17,814 nt of DNA from Ectocarpus siliculosus. Lineage: Eukaryota; Sar; Phaeophyceae; Ectocarpales; Ectocarpaceae. The position numbers and the translations under genes are program-made. How positions within the stretch are numbered: position 1 is the stretch's first letter; every line of letters begins with the position of its first letter. This document shows positions 17,101 to 17,814 of the stretch, one piece after another. Below the pieces are notes generated by a model. That model did no database searches. It was not told where the DNA came from and saw nothing but the letters and a program-made list of their open reading frames with translations. The DNA is taken from NCBI GenBank assembly GCA_000310025.1, contig FN649755.1:2620845-2638658 (forward strand), written 5' to 3'.

Positions 17101-17533
17101 GATCCCCGGCATATGTAGCCTACAAGAGAGAGAGCAATCGCCAAGGTACGCACACGCACGCGTTTGCTCTCGATCGGTAAATGATTTGACGTTGTCGCCG
17201 CTAATAATATTTCAAACTACGTCCAGTAAGTAGTTCGGGTTTTTCACCTTTGCGCCTTCATTCCTCAATGGTGATAACATGTTTCACATGTTGGTATCAT
17301 GTTGTGCGACGCGTGCCTCCAACCGCACGTACATCGTTTGTGCCGCGTGAATTTGTGTACGCGGGCGCGCGCGTGCGTAGGTATTGGCCGGGTTGGTCGT
17401 GGTGGGCGAGACATTAACAACGCCGATCGGATTCCGGCTCATCCGCTGCAACTACGTCAAGAGTTCGATGGAGGCGGCAGAGTTGTCGAGGACTGTCAAG
17501 TCGAGGATGGCGGAGATGGGGCTGGATGCGAAG
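1802..17533 (+). CDS. Spliced gene for an unrecognised plastid-targeted protein (whole gene span, 3' end outside window)
   Basis: This span joins the exons listed separately. They share orientation, GC-rich third codon positions and compatible phases. Joined phase-0 ends are 2185/2249, 2290/4867, 5154/6637, 6729/8675, 8746/9393, 12843/16037 and 16159/17381; the 9577/12678 ends are both phase 2. The start has a signal-anchor-like leader with an Ala-Phe junction, typical of heterokont plastid pre-proteins, so the product probably acts in the plastid. The middle is low-complexity and acidic/basic; the later exons look folded, with conserved-looking blocks such as 'WITFTPKMMEMAEKTPF' and 'LEVPDEDVELFVEQ'. 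I cannot name a family. Weak points are the short exons, some non-ideal donors (GTGGCA, GTCAGA), and the possibility that two genes are being merged. The total is about 490-530 codons before the right edge. Confidence 0.55.
2186..2248 (+). other. Possible 63-nt mini-intron
   Basis: The stretch starts GTGAGAG and ends ATGTAG. It is a multiple of three and its last codon is an in-frame stop, while the frame directly after it is coding-like. It is purine-rich and lacks a pyrimidine tract, which weakens the case. The same bases read as a plausible peptide (VRDKIDDRKIYNTAVQT), so the real junction might lie elsewhere, or the TAG might be a true stop of a short protein. Confidence 0.35.
2249..2290 (+). 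CDS. Exon 2 (tentative): YEVSLRNLGVKLPR block
   Basis: In the same frame as exon 1 and directly after its TAG, the sequence encodes 14 residues with strong third-position G/C, ending at CGG|GTGACG in phase 0, which joins exactly to the next exon at 4867. The frame stays open for another 11 codons (VTQDHMRIARS) to TAA at 2324-2326, so this could instead be the last exon of a short, separate gene. The GTGACGCAAGACCACA at the proposed donor also resembles the terminal sequence of MITE family M, so an insertion may have supplied or replaced the splice donor. Confidence 0.35.
2327..3690. other. Intron sequence without an assignable gene
   Basis: AT-richer intron-like sequence. It contains several short unsupported open frames: 2488-2733 (81 residues), 2771-2971 (66 residues) and three overlapping frames at about 3156-3830. 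The frame at 3379-3633 has a natural-looking composition but no start context, splice sites or family motif. Near 2800-2895 it carries 'gagcaccggcac' and 'gggcaccggtatt', echoes of the array at 3905-4145. I see no RNA gene here. Confidence 0.3.
3697..3902. mobile_element. MITE family M, copy 1 (palindromic, about 205 bp)
   Basis: The left end (gcgacacaagataacacaccc, then 'gcaccgattttcgaagctcg') is the reverse complement, with few mismatches, of the right end ('gagctttgaaaatcggtcc', 'agggggtgtgttatcttgtgtca'). Terminal inverted repeats are therefore about 45 bp. The interior carries shared blocks seen in the other copies ('cagcagaaag', 'ggcggcgtt', 'gtcttcgccgtggcg'). There is no coding capacity, so it would be a non-autonomous DNA element. 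A target-site duplication is not clear. Confidence 0.75.
3905..4200 (+). repeat. Tandem repeat of about 90 bp, three units, ending in a hairpin
   Basis: Units start with a 'gcacccatcgg(t/c)g' block at about 3929, 4023 and 4112 and share 'caccggggtgcgcagaaatatcgagaac', a 'gcatgattt' block, and 'tcgcatttccgc'. The third unit ends with 'ggcaccggggtgcg' (about 4130-4143). Its reverse complement, 'cgcaccccggtgcc', lies at about 4178-4192 and can form a stem of about 14 bp with a loop of some 35 bases. The array directly abuts MITE copy 1 and may have grown from its right flank. Confidence 0.75.
4240..4415 (+). repeat. Two 105-bp direct repeats containing a MITE-end-like sequence
   Basis: 'cagtcttggttgtggcgc' occurs at about 4245 and 4350, followed in both by 'accgagctttgacagtcgg', 'tctagggggggtgcc' and 'ctctccg'. 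The block 'gagctttga.agtcggtctaggggg' resembles the right terminal repeat of family M (gagctttgaaaatcggtccaggggg), so both units probably come from a truncated MITE end that was then duplicated. Confidence 0.65.
4867..5154 (+). CDS. Exon 3: low-complexity linker, 96 codons
   Basis: The acceptor follows a long pyrimidine tract at 4798-4860 and reads 'acatcgcag|GAAACC'. The donor is GAAATG|GTAAGG, close to consensus. Both junctions are phase 0. The peptide starts with Pro/Ala/Val-rich sequence, passes through a run of six glycines, then an Ala-rich likely helix with an acidic run (IEEQEQEEEGEG) and a basic patch (ARRRRAKTTREEM). No domain is recognisable; it looks like a disordered linker between leader and body. 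Trinucleotide purity (GGA/GAG/GCG) suggests slippage-prone DNA. Confidence 0.6.
5184..5480 (+). repeat. R1 array in an intron, about 2.5 units
   Basis: Three adjacent R1 pieces lie here: about 5186-5258 (second half only), 5268-5362 and 5375-5472. They share 'gggggggtactcatgttttg', 'catgccttag', 'ccacgcgtcctcg', 'acaggaccgatcaccgata'. The orientation is the same as at 1-411. The variant with the palindromic 'cctcgagagg' core occurs here and at 7498 and 11349, so the intron copies form a younger-looking subgroup. Confidence 0.75.
5736..5850 (+). repeat. R1b copy
   Basis: This is a relative of R1: it shares the 'gtgagaccata' / 'gacctcgcac' portion but then continues with 'gggacggagcgagatgcatg', 'gggttttcgccggccc'. 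Matching copies are at 6806-6920 and 11602-11745. No start G-run is visible in this copy. The function is unknown. Confidence 0.65.
6176..6398 (+). pseudogene. Coding-like stretch with an internal frameshift (possible lost or misread exon)
   Basis: After a strong pyrimidine tract (about 6060-6130) and 'acccagtag', a frame opens at 6176 and runs 43 codons through 'AYLRELQYLKVIQVLGEDN' to TAG at 6305. One base off, coding-like sequence continues from 6303 (RDLDGFDNVIQPSPERLP...) to about 6398. Removing one G from GGGG at 6301-6304 would unite the two. A donor GTAGGG at 6304 exists, but its phase 2 does not fit the exon at 6637. It could be a degenerate exon, an assembly error in a G-run, or a mobile-element fragment; the minus strand is also partly open. 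Confidence 0.3.
6541..6613 (+). repeat. G-rich low-complexity tract
   Basis: Many runs of 4-15 G separated by T-containing spacers lie immediately before exon 4. With four or more G-runs close together it meets the sequence rule for G-quadruplex formation. It takes the place where a pyrimidine tract would be expected for the exon's acceptor. Confidence 0.6.
6637..6729 (+). CDS. Exon 4, 31 codons
   Basis: The acceptor is 'tttgcgttcag|GATGGG' and the donor is GACAAG|GTGAGG, both in phase 0. An alternative acceptor 'gggtgcag' at 6618 would add six in-frame codons. The peptide begins DGNMTETEGMAAVQTYVYAL and ends LVSQKDK; it is probably helical. No motif is recognised. The donor is good; the acceptor lacks a nearby pyrimidine tract because the G-rich tract lies upstream. 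Confidence 0.55.
6806..6920 (+). repeat. R1b copy
   Basis: The copy begins with 'tactcatgtagacgtatgc' and contains 'cctcgcatccctccaatgc', 'gggacggagcgatatgtatg' and 'ggttttcgccggcccaggct'. It matches 11602-11745 nearly base for base over its second half, including the 'aagatgaa' end. It is preceded by a GT-dinucleotide run. Confidence 0.7.
6942..7016 (+). repeat. Partial R1b copy
   Basis: A G-run (gggggggg), then 'gtactc', 'catgcattccgtactcgttagac' and 'cctcgcatccgggctc', which is the front half of R1b. Sequence from 7017 to about 7435 has no repeat I recognise. The open frame 7025-7333 there has a fairly natural composition but no splice or start support. Confidence 0.55.
7437..7560 (+). 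repeat. R1 copy
   Basis: A full single unit: G-run, 'gtactcgtgttttgcatgc', 'ttggaccattgaccacgcg', 'tcctcgagaggacggagcg', 'cccacaggaccgatcaccga' and 'ttggcaat'. It is very similar to 11300-11405, which suggests both are recent. Confidence 0.75.
7561..8121. other. Intron sequence with short GCCGGT repeats
   Basis: No gene is supported. At 7913-8030 the motif 'tagcgccggt' or 'taacgccggt' occurs four times; the last two, 'gaatagcgccggtc' at 7988 and 8008, are 20 bp apart. The rest is unremarkable intron-like sequence. Confidence 0.4.
8122..8432. mobile_element. MITE family M, copy 2, with an internal CCATGG cluster
   Basis: The left end 'taccgtaggtgacgcaagat' pairs with the right end 'catgatgtaag... 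gtcacctgtggta' read on the other strand; next come 'gaccgacttttgaaagctcc' and, on the right, 'gagatttcagggggtgtgg'. The interior blocks 'ctccacagcagaaag', 'aaaatggcggcg' and 'ttcgtcgtggag' match copies 1 and 5. An extra block of about 85 bp at 8195-8280, with five CCATGG sites, is absent from the other copies and explains the greater length. Confidence 0.7.
8195..8280. repeat. CCATGG-rich short repeat inside MITE copy 2
   Basis: Five copies of 'ttccatgg' or 'atccatgg' occur with 11-28 bp spacing and intervening 'acggaac', 'acacggaatt' words. CCATGG is palindromic, so the block can fold on itself in several ways. A similar pair (accatggtattttaccatgg) is found at 17036-17055, just beyond MITE copy 7. 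Confidence 0.6.
8675..8746 (+). CDS. Exon 5, 24 codons
   Basis: The proposed acceptor is 'gttgccgtccag|GAGGAC' and the donor is TTGGCG|GTACGT, both phase 0. The peptide is EDLLLAVDEKRSAMLSKNET plus SSLA. Third positions are GC-rich. The frame is open upstream through MIAGTADVAVQ, and pyrimidine-rich sequence lies at 8620-8640, so the exon may start earlier; the exact 5' border is uncertain. Confidence 0.5.
8928..9006 (+). repeat. GTA/AGT trinucleotide microsatellite
   Basis: Interrupted runs of 'gtagtagtagtagtagta' lie in the intron before exon 6. The length probably varies between strains. It encodes nothing supported. Confidence 0.85.
9242..9400 (+). repeat. Tandem array of the exon-6 acceptor region (about 60 bp, three units)
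   Basis: Units start near 9242, 9304 and 9360 and read 'ccctcaa.cctgtgaaactcggg', 'tatttttgctcag', then 'gaggaaacaa', 'gaggaaaaat' or, in the last, 'gcggaggagacagc'. The last unit's 'ttttgctcag|GCGGAG' is the acceptor used for exon 6, so the array is a repeated copy of the 3' splice site with its first exon bases. The two upstream AGs are potential alternative acceptors. Confidence 0.75.
9393..9577 (+). CDS. Exon 6, 61 codons plus two bases
   Basis: The acceptor 'gctcag|GCGGAG' is phase 0. The donor CCTAA|GTAAGA is near consensus and leaves phase 2. The peptide has an Ala/Thr-rich start, then 'YKSEWYEEEPPSVYDDGLL' and 'RDLGNRFPLVAKEVRQPASA' and ends AYEGVP(K). This is the best-looking coding block in the window: ordered composition, strong GC3 bias and both junctions good. 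Aromatic/acidic YEEEPPSVYDDGLL could be a conserved surface patch, but I do not know the family. The phase-2 end matches the exon at 12678 exactly. Confidence 0.65.
9577..9796 (+). repeat. Duplicated donor-to-acceptor segment after exon 6
   Basis: Two related segments, 9577-9653 and 9683-9796, share 'aagta(a/t)g', 'tggatgaagta' and 'ctttctt(tt)cgcaggcagt'. The first by itself looks like a complete 67-nt intron (GTAAGA...cttcgcag, 9578-9644). If spliced, it would put 'GCAGTCAGTAG...' behind exon 6 in phase 2. I keep the long intron because the downstream exon fits, but a short alternative product is possible. Confidence 0.5.
9816..10034. mobile_element. MITE family M, copy 3
   Basis: The left end 'gcgtaggtgacacaaggtat' / 'ccctggaccgatttccaaag' is inverted at the right as 'gggctttgaaaaccggtcc' / 'agggggtgtggtatctta' / 'acgtacggta'. 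The interior contains 'gacgagacggctgcaacgc' and 'ggcacccgtcggtgtt'; the latter resembles the unit of the array beside copy 1. The 241-residue open frame that crosses copies 3 and 4 is an accident of the repeats. Confidence 0.7.
10036..10465 (+). repeat. Duplicated MITE flank (two 130-bp blocks around copy 4)
   Basis: The blocks at about 10030-10160 and 10330-10460 share 'atacgcccta', 'ttccaggtc.acatgca', 'aggtgatacgcggg' / 'agatgtttcgcgga', 'tcgaac(g)agccgcttgc' and 'ttgctgc.cacgca'. So a unit of MITE plus flank (about 300-350 bp) was duplicated head to tail. Confidence 0.65.
10166..10334. mobile_element. MITE family M, copy 4 (shortened)
   Basis: The left end 'accgtacgttacacgagac' / 'accccctggaccgg' is matched inversely by 'caatcttgtgccacctacc' at the right. 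The interior 'ctgctgtggagaagtggagc' corresponds to the shared 'gtcgtggag' block near the right arm. About 50 bp are missing relative to copies 1 and 3. Confidence 0.6.
10653..10692 (-). repeat. R1b fragment on the minus strand
   Basis: 'gggatgcgaggtcaatggtc' followed by 'taacg' is the reverse complement of the R1b core (cgttagaccattgacctcgcatccc). This is the only inverted member of the R1/R1b group that I found in the window. Confidence 0.6.
10966..11080 (+). repeat. R3 repeat, copy 1
   Basis: It shares 'accgccttctcgagaaat', 'tgaggaa(a)tgga', 'cagggagaggggtacg', 'caatgcatg(t)tttatcca' and 'ccatgtttt' with 12912-13050. Copy 2 carries a telomere-like insert that this copy replaces with 'cacaccctatcac'. 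It lies just upstream of the possible cassette exon. Confidence 0.65.
11156..11236 (+). CDS. Possible 81-nt cassette exon in the intron after exon 6
   Basis: A GC3-rich frame reads LDQVDKVLLSKPESTGF followed by SSRVLTGFRE and ends at a near-perfect donor, GGGA|GTAAGTG, in phase 2. That is the phase needed to join to 12678. Starting at 11156 (after 'gcgcgag') the exon is 81 nt, phase 2 to phase 2, so including or skipping it keeps the frame. The acceptor is poor; a better 'cttgatcag' at 11165 gives phase 0 and would require the weaker GGG|GTTCCT donor of exon 6. The frame extends open upstream to a TAG at about 11077. Confidence 0.4.
11300..11405 (+). repeat. R1 copy
   Basis: One unit with 'cttatgtttttgcatgcc', 'gcggctagaccattgaccg', 'tcctcgagaggacggagca' and 'ccgatcaccgatagcc'. 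A short G-run (gggagcgggggtgg) precedes it. Confidence 0.75.
11602..11745 (+). repeat. R1b copy (fullest)
   Basis: It begins with a G-run and 'tacagtactcatgtacatgc', then 'cgtagccgttagaccat', 'agacctcgcatccctgcaat', 'gcggaacgatatgtatgccg', 'gttgtcgccgg', 'cggcccaggctacg' and ends near 'aaggatgaa'. This is the longest R1b copy in the window and can serve as the reference. Confidence 0.7.
11903..12124. mobile_element. MITE family M, copy 5
   Basis: The left end 'agacacaaggataccgc' / 'ccctggaccgattttccaag' is inverted at the right as 'gagcttccaaaatgcggcta' / 'ggtatcttgtgtcacgtacg'. The interior 'ctactccacagcagcaacac', 'gccgaaaatagcggcgctg' and 'cttcgtcgtggagatttcga' align with copies 1, 2 and 7, so this is a nearly full-length member. 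Confidence 0.75.
12126..12660. other. Intron sequence, nothing assignable
   Basis: AT-richer sequence with several T-runs (12288-12297, 12531-12538) leading into the pyrimidine tract of exon 8. I see no repeat copy, RNA gene or supported open frame. Confidence 0.4.
12678..12843 (+). CDS. Exon 8, 55 codons plus one base
   Basis: The acceptor 'tttctttttttccag|GTGG' has an excellent pyrimidine tract. The first G completes the codon split at 9577 (or at the cassette exon). The peptide 'WITFTPKMMEMAEKTPFGAL' continues with TTAKGVRAGTAFSAVADVL and ends GGRGKGE at donor GAG|GTAGGT, phase 0. Reading GTG as the first codon would hit a stop after six codons, which is what fixes the phase. The block looks like part of a folded domain. 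Family unknown. Confidence 0.6.
12912..13050 (+). repeat. R3 repeat, copy 2, containing a telomere-like stretch
   Basis: It matches 10966-11080 on both sides of the telomere-like insert: 'gaccgccttcttcgcgagaa', 'cagggaggaggtacg' before it and 'ttgcatgctttatccagcat' after it. The upstream 'gttgttgttgttggtgtgg' and 'ttgcgccactgccg' are echoed at 13930-13980. Confidence 0.65.
12983..13010 (+). repeat. Interstitial telomere-like repeat (CCCTAA-type)
   Basis: Four slightly degenerate units: ccctaaa, ccctaac, cttaac, cctatcc. TTAGGG/TTTAGGG repeats are telomere sequences in many algae (established knowledge). Too short to be a chromosome end; it could be a relic of break repair or a chance derivative within R3. 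Confidence 0.55.
13165..13361 (+). other. Coding-like open stretch, possible exon
   Basis: After 'ctgtcatcag' a phase-0 frame gives YRTAWRGVLRAGTLRFAAGA and continues through a Ser/Pro-rich region to TAG at 13357-13359. A phase-0 GTGAAC at about 13328 could be a donor to exon 9. There is no good pyrimidine tract and the donor is weak, so it may be an alternative exon or chance. Confidence 0.25.
13362..14138. other. Intron sequence, no gene assigned
   Basis: It includes a GTT-rich stretch at 13926-13960 and a block at 13876-13912 ('gccttgctagaa', 'ctgcgaaggatact') that resembles 15108-15150 ('gccttactagaa', 'ctcgcgaaggctact'). The inverted pair 'gccgctgttcacaacagcggt' at about 13970 makes a short perfect hairpin. 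Nothing else is supported. Confidence 0.4.
14139..14482. mobile_element. Foldback element with long inverted ends, about 340 bp
   Basis: The left arm 'gctcacgagtaaggttgt' ... 'tgccccggct' is the inverse of the right arm 'agccgaggcacaacc' / 'ctactcatgagc'. Further in, 'ggaaccggttaggtacccgg' pairs loosely with 'ccggaaccgggtgcccggta'. The interior has repeated 'ggggcgccgtg' / 'gggggcgccatg' words and several GGTACC/CCCGGG palindromes. It is unrelated to family M, encodes nothing and has no clear target-site duplication. Confidence 0.6.
14593..14680 (+). repeat. 29-bp tandem repeat, three units
   Basis: 'cagcctgattcc' at 14602 and 14631 and 'cagtctgattcc' at 14660, each preceded by 'atcacaagct', 'atcacaacct' or 'atcatccc'. 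The spacing is exactly 29 bp. Confidence 0.8.
14913..15045. mobile_element. MITE family M, copy 6 (right end lost)
   Basis: The left end 'taccggaggtgacgcaagat' / 'cttgaaccgatttccaaagc' and the interior 'gaggacgaggatgccgaac', 'ctccacgagacggttccaac' match copies 3 and 7. The expected right arm is absent and replaced by unrelated sequence from about 15045. Confidence 0.65.
15092..15268 (+). other. Coding-like open stretch, possible exon
   Basis: A pyrimidine-rich lead (15068-15115) ends in 'ttactag', followed by an open frame with peptide 'LNVLAKATRGGKKLREEEGL' and 'PTSSIDGNARDKRRVAWRGE' to TGA at 15266. Candidate junctions are AG at 15117 (phase 2) or 15124 (phase 0), and AGA|GTAGCG at about 15224 (phase 0). 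A phase-0 cassette between exons 8 and 9 is possible but unproven; a related DNA block at 13876-13912 suggests a duplicated exon or repeat. Confidence 0.25.
15335..15960 (+). repeat. Pyrimidine-rich tandem array, six units of about 118 bp
   Basis: Unit markers 'cgactttgcttgtt' or 'cgcgacttgcttgtt' fall near 15348, 15460, 15583, 15694 (variant), 15812 and 15936. Each unit also has 'ggctcttt.tgtcggtcaat', 'ctctcccc' and 'tctcacgaatcg'. The real acceptor of exon 9 sits in a partial seventh unit ('tcggtcaatctttctcttctc' to 16030), so the array appears to be multiplied 3' splice-site sequence. The long open frames on both strands are a by-product of the periodicity. Confidence 0.8.
16037..16159 (+). 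CDS. Exon 9, 41 codons
   Basis: The acceptor 'ctttctcttctcggcag|GCG' is strong, phase 0. The peptide ADNVIRQMQANAAEELLSGG is followed by MGFQKRR and LEVPDEDVELFVEQ. The donor CAG|GTGGCA is modest; without splicing the frame runs 27 more codons into CA repeats and stops at 16238-16240. The sequence is strongly GC3-biased and looks like one helix plus an acidic loop. No family recognised. Confidence 0.6.
16195..16460 (+). repeat. Tandem duplication of about 155 bp with CA tract
   Basis: 'accggttagcgcggtcaat' (16285) and 'gccggttagcgcggtcgat' (16442) are preceded by 'attttgattggtca' and 'atttttcttggcca'; CA-tracts followed by 'gaccttaagaagca' or 'cacttcagaagca' lie near 16220 and 16312. A degraded third match, 'gaccggcaagcgcgacgc', is at 16200. 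The 'ttagcgcggt' core resembles a tRNA D-arm or Pol III A-box, but no B-box or cloverleaf follows. Confidence 0.6.
16461..16777. other. Intron sequence, nothing assignable
   Basis: It contains one small hairpin ('aggcaccc' / 'gggtgct' at about 16472-16498) and no repeat or supported gene. A minus-strand open frame at 16511-16699 has no support. Confidence 0.35.
16778..17001. mobile_element. MITE family M, copy 7
   Basis: The left end 'ccgtagttgacgtaagggtc' / 'ctctggaccgaatttcatag' is inverted at the right as 'gagctttcaaaatgggtcc' / 'gctatcatgtgtcaccaacg'. The interior 'acgacgacgaggatgcac', 'gacgaggcggctcaaag' and 'cctgccgtggagaaatcgag' match copies 3, 5 and 6. It is nearly full length. A short palindromic CCATGG pair lies 35 bp downstream. 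Confidence 0.7.
17002..17380. other. Intron sequence before the last visible exon
   Basis: It contains two short related words, 'gatggcaagaagaccccgga' at 17014 and 'gatggcaagatgatccccgg' at 17090; a palindrome 'ccatggtattttaccatgg' at 17037; and a hairpin 'acatgtttcacatgt' at 17277. An alternating GC/GCGT stretch (17360-17378) precedes the acceptor. Confidence 0.4.
17381..17533 (+). CDS. Exon 10, 51 codons (last visible)
   Basis: The proposed acceptor is 'cgcgtgcgtag|GTATTG' and the donor is GCGAAG|GTCAGA, both phase 0, both sub-optimal. The peptide starts with the hydrophobic VLAGLVVVGETLTTPIGF, then a basic/helical part 'RLIRCNYVKSSMEAAELSRT' and 'VKSRMAEMGLDAK'. The hydrophobic segment may be a short membrane or core strand. 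If the donor is not used, the frame ends at TGA 17588-17590 and this would be the final exon. I prefer splicing because a tandem repeat begins at about 17545. Confidence 0.5.
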
Positions 17534-17542
17534 GTCAGACCA

Positions 17543-17814
17543 AGTACAGCAGTTAGCGCCCGCGCTGAAGTACTTGGTATTAATAGTTGAGGATTTGAGC
17601 CTCGAAAACTACAGATCTAAAGGCTGCAACCGGAAAGATCTCGTCCTTGAGCCCAGAGAAGAGCTGCAGCAGCGCCTGTGCGCAAGCACTTGGTCTTAGT
17701 AGTTGAGGATTTGGGGCTCGAAAACTAAATATCTAAATGCTACACTAGAAAGAGCTCCTCCTCGAGCCTAAGGGAGAGCTACAGTACTTTACGATAGTTA
17801 GAGAATTTGAGCCT
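17543..17814 (+). repeat. Tandem repeat of about 116 bp, 2.5 units, running off the window
   Basis: 'agttgaggatttgagcctcg' at 17585 recurs as 'agttgaggatttggggctcg' at 17701 and 'agttagagaatttgagcct' at 17796. Units share 'gaaaacta', 'atctaaa', 'gaaagatctcgtccttgagc' / 'gaaagagctcctcctcgagc' and 'agagctgcagc'. The array probably continues beyond the right edge. Confidence 0.8.

Overview
This window reads as nuclear DNA of a photosynthetic stramenopile, most likely a brown alga. There are no bacterial-style operons. Short GC-rich coding blocks are separated by repeat-filled introns of about 1.5-3 kb with GT...AG borders and pyrimidine tracts. The first exon starts with a signal peptide ending in an Ala-Phe junction, the pre-sequence type of heterokont plastid proteins. 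The species assignment is inference from these traits.

The main content appears to be one plus-strand gene running from an ATG at 1802 to past the right end. I assemble exons at 1802-2185, 2249-2290 (tentative), 4867-5154, 6637-6729, 8675-8746, 9393-9577, 11156-11236 (possible cassette), 12678-12843, 16037-16159 and 17381-17533. Most junctions are phase 0. The 9577/12678 junction is phase 2 on both sides, and the 81-nt cassette fits between them without shifting the frame. The product would be about 490-530 residues so far. I do not recognise its family. It has a plastid-type leader, a long Ala/Gly/Glu/Pro-rich low-complexity N-terminal part and a more ordered C-terminal half.

Region by region: 1-411 is a head-to-tail array of a G-run-headed repeat (R1); 840-1370 holds another tandem repeat; 1371-1801 is the 5' flank of the gene. 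Intron sequence from 2291 to 4866 carries a palindromic MITE (family M) and two tandem arrays. 5184-6636 has R1 and its relative R1b plus a frameshifted coding-like stretch. 6730-8674 holds R1/R1b copies and a MITE containing CCATGG clusters. 9578-12677 has a duplicated MITE-plus-flank block, R1/R1b copies and one half of an R3 pair. 12844-16036 holds the other R3 copy, a telomere-like stretch, a 340-bp foldback element, a truncated MITE and a six-unit pyrimidine-rich array. 16160-17380 has another tandem duplication and a MITE; 17540 to the end is a further tandem repeat.

The most unusual pattern is that in three introns of this gene the 3' splice-site region itself (pyrimidine tract, AG and a few following bases) has been tandemly duplicated. 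I see no rRNA, tRNA, CRISPR array or convincing second gene. All homology statements come from reading the sequence by eye, without database searches.
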